Positions 1 through 7,463 are shown, counted from the first letter of the stretch. The stretch: DNA of 20,710 nucleotides from DATBFX01 sp036558305 (GCA_036558305.1 DATBFX010000560.1:1-20710), one strand, 5' to 3'. Program-made: numbers and translations. Notes: generated by a model from the sequence alone, not told the origin.

Positions 1-150
1 GTGAGCGCCGACGCAATCGCCGGGTGCCAAAAAGGCGACGTCGACGCGGACCTCGCCCGTCTGCGACCGCAGCAGTCGCGCGAGTCGGAAGGAACTGCCG
101 AAGTCGCCGACGGGCCAGGCGGCCTCACCGGCGAACCGAAAGCGTCGCAT
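1..150 (-). CDS. Cupin-like protein, N-terminal part (runs off the window)
   Basis: The minus strand is open for 50 codons from an ATG at 150 to the window edge, with a strong ribosome binding site (GGGAGG, about 5 nt upstream). The protein begins MRRFRFAGEAAWP and reaches VAFLAPGDCVGAH at the edge. The 'APGDxVGxH' ending resembles the first conserved motif of small cupins, where the His begins the metal-binding HxH set, so a cupin-fold protein is the best guess. The match rests on about ten residues and the rest of the gene is outside the window, so the family is tentative; the start is well supported. It is divergent to the DUF1697 gene, with 104 bp between the two starts. Confidence 0.5.
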   Translation of the reverse strand, partial: MRRFRFAGEAAWPVGDFGSSFRLARLLRSQTGEVRVDVAFLAPGDCVGAH

Positions 151-197
151 CCCGCCTCCCGATAGGCGAAATCCCGTCGTCCAAGTCTACCGAAACG

Positions 198-215
198 GCG
201 TGCCCGGCGGCACGC
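198..215. repeat. Small perfect hairpin in divergent promoter region
   Basis: GCGTGCC-cggc-GGCACGC forms a perfect 7-bp stem with a 4-nt loop between the divergent cupin-like and DUF1697 genes, about 40 nt upstream of the DUF1697 start. It could be an operator or an mRNA leader hairpin, but a stem of this size can also arise by chance in GC-rich DNA. Confidence 0.3.
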
Positions 216-254
216 ACCGAGCTGCACGTCTTCCGGAATGCCAAGGGAGGGATC

Positions 255-797
255 ATGACCACAACCTACGTCGCGCTCCTGCGTGGGGTCAACGTCGGCG
301 GCAAGAACAAGCTGCCGATGAAGGACCTGAAGGAGTTGTTCGTCGCGGCGGGGGCCGAAAACGTGCGGACCTACATCCAGAGCGGCAACGTCGTGTTCGA
401 GGTCGACCGCGATGCGTCGGCGCGGCATGCCGATCTCATCACGAAGCAGATCCAGGAGCGGCTCGGGATTCGGACGACGCTGGTCTTGCGGACGGTCGAG
501 CAGATCGAGGAGGTGCTTGCCGAGAATCCGTTTCTCAAGAGCGGCGCTGCCGTAGACGAACTCTACGTCGCGTTCCTGGCGGAGCGGCCGAGTCAGGAGC
601 GCGTCGCTGCCCTCGATCCCGATCGGTCGCCGCCGGACGAGTTCGTCGTGCACGGGCAGGACATCTACATGCGGTTTCCGAACGGGGCGGGGCGAACGAA
701 GTTGACGACCGACTACTTCGATTCGAAGCTCAGGACGACGAGCACCGCACGGAACTGGCGGACGGTGACGAAGCTGTTGGAGATGATGGAGGAGTAG
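255..797 (+). CDS. DUF1697 family protein
   Basis: This is a 180-aa soluble protein of the DUF1697 family, whose biochemical role is not established. The family hallmarks are plain: N-terminal YVALLRGVNVGGKNKLPM (residues 5-22), then DLKELFVAAGAENVRTYIQSGNV, the usual opening of this alpha/beta fold, and a C-terminal TARNWRTVTKLLEM segment that matches the conserved 'aRNWrTv.kL' end. The length is typical. The frame stays open upstream to position 24, but the ATG at 255 is preceded by AAGGGAGGG at good spacing and begins exactly at the family N-terminus, so the longer version is rejected. It stands alone on this strand, divergent from the cupin-like gene. DUF1697 genes are often mobile and stand-alone in high-GC soil bacteria. 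Confidence 0.9.
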   Translation: MTTTYVALLRGVNVGGKNKLPMKDLKELFVAAGAENVRTYIQSGNVVFEVDRDASARHADLITKQIQERLGIRTTLVLRTVEQIEEVLAENPFLKSGAAVDELYVAFLAERPSQERVAALDPDRSPPDEFVVHGQDIYMRFPNGAGRTKLTTDYFDSKLRTTSTARNWRTVTKLLEMMEE

Positions 798-802
798 TTG
801 GT

Positions 803-831
803 CCCGGGCGCGGCTCGCGAAGCGCGCCGGG
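803..831 (+). terminator. Possible hairpin downstream of the DUF1697 gene
   Basis: CCCGG(g)CGCG and CGCGCCGGG pair as a 9-bp GC stem with one bulged G, starting 6 nt after the stop codon. No T-run follows, so this is at best a weak or factor-assisted terminator. Confidence 0.35.
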
Positions 832-1114
832 TAGACACGCGTGGCATCTCAGGTCCTCAGCCTGGTGAAAATGGCCCAGGTTACGATTTATCCATAAGAT
901 GAACTGATACGGAACCGCGTGATCGTGTTCGGGCAGGGCTCCCCTGCGCCACCCCAAAATCGCTCGGCAGGATTGCCTAAACGGTGGGGCCACCCCGGCG
1001 GCGGACTGGCGCGGGGATTCGTCAGTTCTGCCGATGCGGCGCACCGGCCGCGAACGACAAGATGCCGCATCGTGAGACCACCGACGGCCTCGCCAGCGAA
1101 GGAGCTTCGTTCAG
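832..1114. other. Non-coding stretch with an A/T-richer island
   Basis: No convincing gene is seen on either strand. At about 868-915 the composition falls sharply in G+C (gaaaatgg ... tttatccataagatgaact), which in this GC-rich genome suggests a promoter or a piece of foreign DNA. A 9-bp perfect inverted repeat, CGATGCGGC (1032-1040) and GCCGCATCG (1064-1072), lies about 45-80 nt upstream of the small secreted protein and may be a leader hairpin. No -35/-10 pair could be assigned with confidence. Confidence 0.35.
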
Positions 1115-1435
1115 ATGAGCATCATTCGTCCACGGTTCTTCCACATGCTCGCACTCGCCGTCCTCGTCCTCGGACTTTCGCTCGGCATGGTCGGGCGCGC
1201 CTCGGCCGCCCCGACGCGCTCGACGACGATCGCCGAGGCGACGGGCGCGAACCCGACCACGCCCGAAGCGTGGTTCAGCCTCGCGGGCACGTGCGGCAGG
1301 CTGGATACCTGGCTTCACTCGGCCTTAGACCGGGAGACTGCGGCGACCAACGATGGAAATATCCAGGGAGCGCAGGACGCCTCCCAGGACGCGACCAACA
1401 TCGCCATAGCCCTTGTCCTGTTCTGCAAACGCTGA
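1115..1435 (+). CDS. Small secreted protein of unknown function
   Basis: This is a 106-aa protein with a clear Sec signal peptide: a positively charged start (MSIIRPRFF), a hydrophobic core MLALAVLVLGLSLGMV (11-26) and an AxA-type cleavage region, RASAA, at about 29-32. The mature part, about 75 residues, has exactly two cysteines (C60 and C104), which could form a disulfide, and many Ala/Thr/Asp residues. I do not recognise a family. The start at 1115 has an AAGGAG-type ribosome binding site about 10 nt upstream and gives a well-formed signal peptide. It is convergent with the Qng1 gene (62 bp between stops). Confidence is moderate because the gene is short, but an intact signal peptide is unlikely by chance. 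Confidence 0.6.
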   Translation: MSIIRPRFFHMLALAVLVLGLSLGMVGRASAAPTRSTTIAEATGANPTTPEAWFSLAGTCGRLDTWLHSALDRETAATNDGNIQGAQDASQDATNIAIALVLFCKR

Positions 1436-1497
1436 GACGCCGCCCTCCTCGACGAACCCTCGGCTCCTCCCGCGTTCGCCCAACATGGCGGAGAGCT

Positions 1498-2511
1498 TCA
1501 ATAGAACACCGTGTACGTCCGGTGATAGGGGCGGGCGTCGGGCGGGAGCGATTGGCCGGCGAGCCAGAGCGCCCAATCGATTTCGAAGGCGCGCAGCGGT
1601 TTGCCGCGTGTGACCAACGCCTGCCGGATCAGTTCGCAGGCCCAAACGGTGGTGGCGCGGATTTCGACCTCCTCGGGCGAGCCGGTGGGGATGAGCGTGC
1701 GGCTGTCGACCTTGGCGGCGACGGCGTCGTCGTAGACGAGCACGCCGAGGCGGCGGAGCACCTGGGGCACCTTGTAGTCGGCGAAGGCGGTCAGGATTTC
1801 CAGGTCGTCGAAGGCGCCGAGACCCTGCCCGGCGAAGGCGCCGTAAAGGTCGGAGGCGAGGATTTGGGCGCGTTTGTAGAAGCGAACTTCTTGCCCGTCG
1901 TAGCTGGCGACGTCGTTGAACGACGGGAAGGTCGAAACGACCCGCTCGACCAGGCGCGCGGCCGAGTGATGCGCATCGCGCACGAAGGCTTCGACCGGGT
2001 TGTGGTCGGGGTAGGCGGTCATCAAGCCGCGGCCGAGTTCGTGCAGGTTCACCACCCGCGCCGGGAAGAGCGGGATCTCCGGGAACTCCAGATCGTGCGG
2101 GCGCAGGATGTGGGCGACGTCGCGCGGCGAGAGTCCGACGAGGTAGGAGGGGTCCCAGATGGGTCTCCCTTCGTCCACCGCCCGCCGTAGCGCCGCCGCC
2201 AGTGCCCAGTAGCCGTCGTGGAGTTGGCCGCGGTACTCGACGCGCCAGCGCTGGCGGGGATCGGGGTCGTCGCTCCAGAAGCAGAAATTGAGGGCGTCGA
2301 GCGCGAGCACCCACCCCGCGGTGTGCCAGGTGTCGTCGCGGAAGTGGAGGTCGTCGTCCCAGGCGGGCTGTTCCACATGCGCGACGGCGATCTCGCCGGA
2401 CACCGCCTCGACCCGCGCGAGGTCGATCCGGACGTGACGCGCGGCCTCGACGACCGGTCTGATGGTGGTCAGGACGCCGAGGGGATCGGGCGGCAGGTCG
2501 GAGGTTTTCAC
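1498..2511 (-). CDS. qng1: Queuosine-5'-phosphate N-glycosylase / queuosine salvage protein (DUF2419, Qng1)
   Basis: This is a 337-aa cytosolic enzyme of the queuosine-salvage family (DUF2419). Family members release queuine from queuosine 5'-monophosphate so that the base can be reused for tRNA modification; the fold resembles helical DNA glycosylases. Hallmarks visible here are GWVLALDALNFCFW (66-79), FYKRAQILASDLYGAF (211-226), FADYKVPQVLR (243-253), FEIDWALWL (309-317) and the conserved C-terminal tail YHRTYTVFY (329-337). Length is as expected for the family and no key block is missing. The start is a GTG at 2511; no Shine-Dalgarno sequence precedes it, but TACCAT lies six nucleotides upstream, consistent with a leaderless message. 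It follows the metallopeptidase gene on the same strand after 111 bp, with no obvious functional link. Family assignment is confident; the salvage role in this organism follows from family knowledge. Confidence 0.92.
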   Translation of the reverse strand: MKTSDLPPDPLGVLTTIRPVVEAARHVRIDLARVEAVSGEIAVAHVEQPAWDDDLHFRDDTWHTAGWVLALDALNFCFWSDDPDPRQRWRVEYRGQLHDGYWALAAALRRAVDEGRPIWDPSYLVGLSPRDVAHILRPHDLEFPEIPLFPARVVNLHELGRGLMTAYPDHNPVEAFVRDAHHSAARLVERVVSTFPSFNDVASYDGQEVRFYKRAQILASDLYGAFAGQGLGAFDDLEILTAFADYKVPQVLRRLGVLVYDDAVAAKVDSRTLIPTGSPEEVEIRATTVWACELIRQALVTRGKPLRAFEIDWALWLAGQSLPPDARPYHRTYTVFY

Positions 2512-2517
2512 GCCGCA

Positions 2518-2523
2518 ATGGTA
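2518..2523 (-). promoter_or_regulatory. Possible -10 box of a leaderless qng1 transcript
   Basis: Read on the minus strand, TACCAT is followed by six bases and then the GTG start. Transcription beginning 7 nt after the -10 box would place the first base of the message on the start codon. This would explain why no ribosome binding site is visible. No good -35 box is seen. Confidence 0.35.
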
Positions 2524-2622
2524 CCCGAGTGCCCAGCGGACCGGGGCATGGAACCGGTCGGGCGGACAACTCAGGCGAGAGGGATCGAGTCCCTCGGGTA
2601 TCCGGCTGGACGCCGACTGAAT

Positions 2623-3792
2623 TCAACGAACGCACAGGGTCTTGCCCGCGCAGCCCACGAGGACCGCGATCGACACCGGAGTGCCGCCGCAGGAGACCGT
2701 CGCCGTCGCGGCGTTCGAGAGCGCGAGCGGGACCGCCCAGAGCCAGAAGACGCCGCCGGCCGCGTCGGCGAACGCCGGTTCGGTCTGCACCGTGTGGCCG
2801 TCCGCGGCGGCGATGGTCAGCGTGCAGTGGGCGCCGTTGGTGGTGGTGCCGCGCAGGACGGTCTGCTGCCCGCGGACGACGGTGACGGCGGTCGCGGGGA
2901 TGGTCACCGTGGACGGGTTGTGGTTGAACCGCGGTGTTACCAGGAGACCGGTCTCGTCGCGACCGGACGGGGTCAGGAGTTCGGCGCGCTCGGTTTCGAA
3001 CGTGTCCGAAAAGGCGTCGGGGTCCTGACCGAAGACCGTCGCGAATGCCGCCCGCCAGTCTTCGCCCTGTCCGATCGCCTCGAAGTAGCGGCCGAGGGCG
3101 GCTGGACCGGACTCCTTCGTCAGCCGCTCGACGGCGAGGGTTGCCACGGCGTAGGAGCAGCAGCCGACCCCGGGCCCGACCAGCGACGCCTCGTCCGTTA
3201 GCTCGCGCAGCGGTGGGACCGCGGGTGCTTCGGCTGCTTCTTGGGCGCGGACGCCGTTGGCGAGCAACACCAGGTACTCGTGCGCATCCGCCCAACGCAC
3301 CAGGCCCACGTCTGCCAGCGCCCGGAAGGCGGCGAAATTGGCGCTCCCTTCGACCAGCCAGGCCGGTCCCAACCGTCCCGACTCGGGCGGGGAACCGCCG
3401 GCGTCGGCTTGCCAGACGTGGACGTACTCGTGGACGACGAGGCGGACGCGATCGGCGGGCGCGGCGTCGCGGAAATTCCCGGTGTTGAGCGAGATCGTCG
3501 CGTCGCGGACGACGTTCTCGCCGTGGGAGCCGCCGGCAGGGGAGGAGACGGCGACGGCGACCGGACGGCGCACGTCGTGACCGAACAGCGCCGCGGTCTC
3601 GTCCTGGGCGAGCCGGATTCCCTCCCGGACGAGTACCTCGTCCTCTGGGGAGACGCCTTTGCCGAACGCGAACGTGACCGGGGCGCGAGTCGGCGAGGTT
3701 GTCGCGGCCGATGCCGCGTCCGCCGCCACCCACGCGCAGAGGAAGGCGCTGACGATCAGGCGAGGGAACCAACGGACGGGTCGAGTCGTCAT
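2623..3792 (-). CDS. Secreted HEYVH metallopeptidase-like protein with C-terminal Ig-like region
   Basis: This is a 389-aa exported protein. A signal peptide covers about residues 1-30 (RWFPRLIVSAFLCAWVAADAASAA). The central domain contains HEYVH (121-125) followed by LVEGSANF (146-153). This is the HExxH...E zinc-site arrangement of gluzincins such as peptidase-MA-like proteins, with H121 and H125 as ligands, E122 catalytic and E148 the likely third ligand. Residues about 290-389 look like a beta-rich Ig-type domain (STVTIPATAVTVVRGQ, then TVSCGGTPVSIAV) with cysteines at 323, 368, 381 and 387. The start at 3792 is chosen because GGAGGAAGG stands directly upstream and it gives a clean signal peptide; the in-frame extension to 4008 is the neighbouring sequence read in the wrong frame. 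It sits 10 bp after a truncated membrane gene on the same strand, suggesting a former operon. Substrate unknown. Confidence 0.75.
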   Translation of the reverse strand: MTTRPVRWFPRLIVSAFLCAWVAADAASAATTSPTRAPVTFAFGKGVSPEDEVLVREGIRLAQDETAALFGHDVRRPVAVAVSSPAGGSHGENVVRDATISLNTGNFRDAAPADRVRLVVHEYVHVWQADAGGSPPESGRLGPAWLVEGSANFAAFRALADVGLVRWADAHEYLVLLANGVRAQEAAEAPAVPPLRELTDEASLVGPGVGCCSYAVATLAVERLTKESGPAALGRYFEAIGQGEDWRAAFATVFGQDPDAFSDTFETERAELLTPSGRDETGLLVTPRFNHNPSTVTIPATAVTVVRGQQTVLRGTTTNGAHCTLTIAAADGHTVQTEPAFADAAGGVFWLWAVPLALSNAATATVSCGGTPVSIAVLVGCAGKTLCVR

Positions 3793-3802
3793 CCTTCCTC
3801 CG

Positions 3803-4023
3803 TCACGGACGGCGGTGCAGCCGCGCCCGTGGGGCGACGGCACCTTCGATCTGTACCAAGACGATGAACGCGATCGCAATGGACGTATCGATGATCGAGA
3901 GCGCGACGCCGACGGCGTAGAGCGCCTGGAAGACGATGAACCGCCGCTCGATGGCGGCGCGCCCTGGCTCATCAGGGTTAGGCGGAAGCGTAGCACCGAG
4001 GCGAACATCCGAACGGATTGCCG
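3803..4023 (-). pseudogene. C-terminal remnant of a TMEM175/DUF1211-type membrane protein
   Basis: About 70 codons on the minus strand read RRFIVFQALYAVGVAL followed by SIIDTSIAIAFIVLVQIEGAVAPR, i.e. two hydrophobic helices ending in a 'lVQl..a.aPR' tail. That is how bacterial TMEM175 (DUF1211) potassium-channel-like proteins usually end. The recognisable part starts near 4023, just beside the inverted-repeat element at 4030-4129. The frame stays open through the element to a GTG at 4114, but the element-derived residues resemble nothing in the family, and the several preceding helices are absent. The stop lies 10 bp before the metallopeptidase start. I read this as a gene whose 5' part was lost or replaced at the element. 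A functional short ORF (103 aa from 4114, with GGGGAG upstream) cannot be excluded. The family match is from memory of the C-terminal pattern. Confidence 0.45.
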
Positions 4024-4029
4024 ATTCGG

Positions 4030-4129
4030 GTAGGGGAGCGCCCCGTGCGCTCCCGCCGCCGCAGGGAACGGGGTTCCTCGACGGTCGCGTCTTCCCGTGG
4101 AGACGGGAGCGCACGGGGCGCTCCCCTAC
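4030..4129. repeat. 100-bp element with 26-bp perfect inverted repeats
   Basis: The left arm 4030-4055 (begins GTAGGGGAGCGCC) is the exact reverse complement of the right arm 4104-4129 (ends GGCGCTCCCCTAC). The 48-bp interior contains two further small stems: GGAAC-ggg-GTTCC around 4075, and CGTCT...AGACG running into the right arm. The RNA or single-stranded DNA would fold into a branched, cloverleaf-like structure. It has no coding capacity and no obvious flanking duplication. It resembles dispersed REP/MITE-type palindromic elements of high-GC genomes. It separates the broken membrane gene from the first sigma-factor operon. Confidence 0.85.
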
Positions 4130-4148
4130 AGATGGAAATCCACGCCGT

Positions 4149-4174
4149 TGTCACATTTCTTTCGCCGCCCCGTC
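4149..4174 (+). promoter_or_regulatory. ECF-type promoter of sigma operon 1 (TGTCACA - 15 nt - CGTC)
   Basis: TGTCACA (4149-4155) and CGTC (4171-4174) are separated by 15 nt, a geometry typical of ECF sigma-factor promoters. The same two blocks occur with identical spacing upstream of the second sigma gene (8279-8304), while the spacer sequences differ. Similarity continues downstream (cgtcttgcTAcAGTgGAAC here, cgtttctgTAgAGTaGAACc there). From memory, TGTCACA/CGTC is close to the pattern reported for ECF41-group promoters. Autoregulation by the encoded sigma factors is inferred. Confidence 0.6.
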
Positions 4175-4217
4175 TTGCTACAGTGGAACGTATCGGAACG
4201 GGCAACGGAGCGGGACG

Positions 4218-4820
4218 ATGTGGCGGCGGCGGAGCGCAACCGGCACCGCACCACCGGCTGGCGGCGAGCCAGCCGATGGCGATCGGGAGATCGTCCTCCG
4301 GGCGATGGTCGACCGCCGCGCCTTCGCTCCCCTCTACGAGAAATACCTGACCGCCGTCTACCGGCGTTGTCGCAATCGGTTGCGGGATGCGGATGAGGCG
4401 TGGGACGCCACCGGCGTGACGTTCCACAAAGCGCTGGCGGCACTCGACGGGTTCCAGGGCGGCTCCTTCGAGGGCTGGCTCTACCGGATCGCCGACAACG
4501 CCTGCATCGACGTCCACCGGGCACGCCGGCCGCACCTCTCGCTCGACGCGGACTTTGACCACCCGCCGGCCGGTCCCGATCCCGAGGAGGAGGCGATCGC
4601 GGCGATGGATCGGGAGCAACTGGAGCAGGCGCTCCGGCAGCTCCCGCCGCGCCGCGAACGGATCGTCCGCCTCCACCTGGCCGGGTTGAAGGGGAAGGAG
4701 ATCGCCGCCCGCCTCGGTCTCTCGCACGACGCGGTGCGACAGGAACAGCGGCGGGCGCTCGTGCAATTGGCAGATCTGCTCGGCGTCGATCGCGAACGAA
4801 AGGAGGGGCGCGATGGCTGA
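4218..4820 (+). CDS. ECF-type RNA polymerase sigma factor (module copy 1)
   Basis: This 200-aa protein is a sigma-70-family factor with only regions 2 and 4. Region 2 lies at about 36-104: FAPLYEKYLTAVYRRC, then FEGWLYRIADNACIDVHRAR, the DNA-melting/-10 reading part. Region 4 lies at about 133-188: LRQLPPRRERIVRLHLAGL, then KEIAARLGLSHDAVRQEQRRAL, a helix-turn-helix that reads the -35 box. It would direct RNA polymerase to a specific set of promoters. The usual 'AEDLTQETF' stretch is altered to DADEAWDATGVTF. The start at 4218 has GGAG 7 nt upstream and lies about 40 nt after the shared promoter; the frame upstream of it is not conserved. Its last 8 nt overlap the next gene, so translation is probably coupled. 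It is paralogous to the sigma factor at 8376. Confidence 0.88.
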   Translation: MWRRRSATGTAPPAGGEPADGDREIVLRAMVDRRAFAPLYEKYLTAVYRRCRNRLRDADEAWDATGVTFHKALAALDGFQGGSFEGWLYRIADNACIDVHRARRPHLSLDADFDHPPAGPDPEEEAIAAMDREQLEQALRQLPPRRERIVRLHLAGLKGKEIAARLGLSHDAVRQEQRRALVQLADLLGVDRERKEGRDG

Positions 4821-7434
4821 CGAGCCGGTGCGCGACGACACCCTCCGCCTCGACGCGGCGATCGATCGTTACTGGGACGCGGTGGCGGACGGGCGGCAGG
4901 CCGCGCCCGACCGCGACCTCGACGAACGGTTGGCGGCGACCATCCGGCGTGTGCACGCGCTGGCGGGTCAACCGCTGCCCGAACCGGACCGTTCACAACG
5001 ACTCTGGAGGGACCTCATGAGCGGTTATGCGCCAACGGCTCCGTTACCACTTGCTCCGACGCTGCCGCGGCCGTCGAACGGCCGTGGCGAGAGGGCGCGC
5101 CCGTTGGCACGCCCGATCCCGCGTCCGCACCGCGACCCCGGCCGCCTCTCCTCGGGTCTGTCGTTCGTCGCGACCGTCGCCCTCGTTGCGATCGTGCTCG
5201 GGATGATCTTCTTCGTCTACCGCAACGGGCAGCCCGCCGTGGTTCCATCGATGCAGGAGACGCCGACGGCGGTGGCGACCCCGGCCGCGACCCCGGCCGC
5301 GACCCCCGCCGCCGAGTGGCCGATGGGCCGCGGCGGCAACGCCGCCCGCACAGCGGTCATGCCCGGTCCCGGCCCGATCGGACAGCCCGTGCTGCTCTGG
5401 CACTTTCCCGGCAACGGCGAGCAGCGGATCGGTTCCCCCAATGGCACCAACGTGTTCGCAGACGGCGCCCTCTACCTCCAATACTCGGCCAGGTTCGACG
5501 GCCCGGTCGTCGGCGTGTTCGCCCTCGACGGCCGCACCGGCCAGCTGCGGTGGAACGAGGCGGACCACTACGCCGACACGCCCGCCCTCGACGGCGACGG
5601 CCTGATCGTCCACCACAACGCGCCGAGCGGGGCGGCGATCGGGCTCGCCCGCATCCGCACCAGCGACGGGAGCGTGGTCTGGAGCAACGACAACGTCGGT
5701 TCCCTCGAATGGCCCTGGACGACGGTCGTGGCGGACGGCGTCGGCTACAGCCCGGCCGGCACCGACCTCCTCGCCTTCGACCCCAAGACCGGGGCCGAAC
5801 TCTGGCGGGCACCGTTGGGCGCGCCGGCCGTCCGCGGGGCGACCGTGGCCGACGGGCTCGTCGTCGTGCCCGACCACAACGGCGTCATCCACGCCCTCTC
5901 GGTCAACGGCGGCGACGAGGTCTGGACGTACCAGACGGATGCAACCACCATCGTCTCGCCGGCGATGGCCAACGGTATGGTCTACGCTTCGTTGATCGAG
6001 GGTCCCACCCTCGCCCACATCGCCCTCGACGCCGCCACCGGCGCCCTGCGCTGGCAGGCGCAGTTGCCCAGCGGCACGACCTTCTACGGGGCGGCGGTCG
6101 ACGCGACGACGGACTACGTGCCCAACGCCGACGGCACCCTCTACGCGTTCGATGCCCGGACCGGCGAGGTGCGCTGGCGCTTCTCCGACCCCGCGCTCGG
6201 GTACGGGGCCGCCGTCTTCGAGGTCGGCGACACCCTCTACATGACCTGGAGCGGCGGCTTCACCACCGCGATCGCGGCGGCGACCGGCCAGGAGCTCTGG
6301 CGCGTCGCCACCCCCGGCACCGGGTACACCGATTCGCCGGTGGTCGTCGGCGGTGTCGTCTATGTCTCGGCCGTGTCGGGCGACGTCTACGCCATCGGCG
6401 GTTCGGAGTCGGTCGACCCGAGCCTCGTCCTCCCGACCGCGGCGGCCACCCCGCCGCCGTCCGCCTCGTCCGCCGCCGGCGATAACACCACCGGGACGCC
6501 GGCAACGACGAACGGGGAGCCGGTCCAATTCCAGTGGGCGAGCAGCGGCGACGCGCAACACCAACTGCTTCATCCGGGGACGCTGGCCATCGACTCCCAC
6601 GGCCAGATCTGGGTCACGTCGATGCCCGGCGAGTTCTTCATCTTCGATCTCGACGGCAACCTCGTCGAGACCTGGGGGTCGCCTGGGTCGGGACCGGGGC
6701 AGTTCAGCTTCGCTGGTAACGACTTCGCTGGTAACGACATCGAAGTCGGGCTGATCTTCTTCGCGCCCGACGGCGGCTTCTACGTTGCCGACACCTTCAA
6801 TTTCCGTATCCAGAAATTCGACAAGGACCGAAACTTCGTCCGGAGTTGGGGCACGCAGGGCAAAGGCGATGGCCAATTCCTCGCGCCCGCCGGGATGGCG
6901 CTGGACGCGCAGGGGAATCTCCTCGTCGCCGACCTCTTTCGGCACGACATCCAGCGGTTCGCGCCGGACGGCACGTTCCTCGGGAAGTTCGGCAGCGAGG
7001 GAGCGGGACCGGGGCAGTTCGAGTACCCGGCCGGGATCACCGTCGGACCAGACGGCAACCTCTGGATCGGCGACGTCGGCAACAACCGGATTCAGGTCGT
7101 CAAGCAGGACGGGGCGTTCGTCTTCGCCATCGGCCAGGCGGGCGACGGCAACGGCAGATTCAACGGACCGAGTCAGGTCGCTTTCGACGGCAACGGCCAT
7201 GCGTTCGTCACCGACCAGTTCAACAGCCTCGTCCAGGTGTTCGACCTGCAGGGGCACTTCCTGTACCAGTTCGGCGGCACCGGCCAGGGAGACGGCCAGT
7301 TCAACGGGGCGGACAGCATCGCGATCAACCGCGGCAGCAGCGCAATCGTGGTCGACTGGCTCAACAACCGCATCCAGAAGTTCACCATCACCGGACCGTT
7401 CCCGGCGCCGGCGGCGGCGACGCCAGCGGCGTAG
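4813..7434 (+). CDS. Single-pass membrane protein with PQQ-like and NHL beta-propellers; candidate anti-sigma/sensor (copy 1)
   Basis: This is an 873-aa protein. Residues 1-110 are cytoplasmic and polar, with ATIRRVHALAGQPLPEPDRS then RLWRDLMS, a pattern also present in the second copy. One TM helix lies at about 114-135 (GLSFVATVALVAIVLGMIFFVY). A Thr/Pro/Ala linker follows (150-167). Residues about 168-535 form a PQQ-like propeller with repeated 'ALDAxTGxxxW' blade motifs (e.g. YAFDARTGEVRWRF). Residues about 572-861 form an NHL propeller with repeats of 'G.GxGQF..PxGI..DGNLWIGDxxNNRIQV'. The propellers lie outside the membrane by the positive-inside pattern. No quinoprotein active-site set is evident, so binding or sensing is more likely than a PQQ enzyme. 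The start (ATG 4813, AAAGGAGG upstream) overlaps the sigma gene by 8 nt. The anti-sigma role is inferred from this coupling; a zinc-type anti-sigma motif (HxxxCxxC) is absent. Confidence 0.85.
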   Translation: MADEPVRDDTLRLDAAIDRYWDAVADGRQAAPDRDLDERLAATIRRVHALAGQPLPEPDRSQRLWRDLMSGYAPTAPLPLAPTLPRPSNGRGERARPLARPIPRPHRDPGRLSSGLSFVATVALVAIVLGMIFFVYRNGQPAVVPSMQETPTAVATPAATPAATPAAEWPMGRGGNAARTAVMPGPGPIGQPVLLWHFPGNGEQRIGSPNGTNVFADGALYLQYSARFDGPVVGVFALDGRTGQLRWNEADHYADTPALDGDGLIVHHNAPSGAAIGLARIRTSDGSVVWSNDNVGSLEWPWTTVVADGVGYSPAGTDLLAFDPKTGAELWRAPLGAPAVRGATVADGLVVVPDHNGVIHALSVNGGDEVWTYQTDATTIVSPAMANGMVYASLIEGPTLAHIALDAATGALRWQAQLPSGTTFYGAAVDATTDYVPNADGTLYAFDARTGEVRWRFSDPALGYGAAVFEVGDTLYMTWSGGFTTAIAAATGQELWRVATPGTGYTDSPVVVGGVVYVSAVSGDVYAIGGSESVDPSLVLPTAAATPPPSASSAAGDNTTGTPATTNGEPVQFQWASSGDAQHQLLHPGTLAIDSHGQIWVTSMPGEFFIFDLDGNLVETWGSPGSGPGQFSFAGNDFAGNDIEVGLIFFAPDGGFYVADTFNFRIQKFDKDRNFVRSWGTQGKGDGQFLAPAGMALDAQGNLLVADLFRHDIQRFAPDGTFLGKFGSEGAGPGQFEYPAGITVGPDGNLWIGDVGNNRIQVVKQDGAFVFAIGQAGDGNGRFNGPSQVAFDGNGHAFVTDQFNSLVQVFDLQGHFLYQFGGTGQGDGQFNGADSIAINRGSSAIVVDWLNNRIQKFTITGPFPAPAAATPAA
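5275..5310 (+). repeat. 12-bp in-frame tandem repeat in the linker
   Basis: GCGACCCCGGCC occurs twice, followed by a third near-copy, and encodes ATPA units of the flexible linker between the TM helix and the first propeller. The second paralogue has a single ATPA at this point, so repeat number appears to set linker length. Confidence 0.7.
6709..6738 (+). repeat. 15-bp exact in-frame duplication
   Basis: TTCGCTGGTAACGAC occurs twice back to back and adds FAGND-FAGND to the first NHL blade. The paralogous protein does not have the FAGND duplication at the equivalent place. Confidence 0.8.
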
Positions 7435-7463
7435 CTCCCACCCCGATCGGAACCGATCGATCT

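Noticed and set aside
24..254. N-terminal extension of the DUF1697 gene
   Set aside because: The extension is Arg-rich, overlaps the cupin-like gene on the other strand, and the internal ATG at 255 has a strong ribosome binding site and the family N-terminus.
1032..1072. Riboswitch upstream of the small secreted protein
   Set aside because: A single 9-bp inverted repeat with a 23-nt loop is all that is visible; no known riboswitch core is present.
1325..3772. Very long open frame on the minus strand
   Set aside because: It lies in another frame over the Qng1 and metallopeptidase genes and is Arg/Pro-rich; it is an effect of high G+C at third codon positions.
4030..4129. Insertion sequence or tRNA gene
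   Set aside because: The 100-bp palindromic element has no transposase, no clear target duplication and does not fit tRNA invariant positions despite a branched fold.
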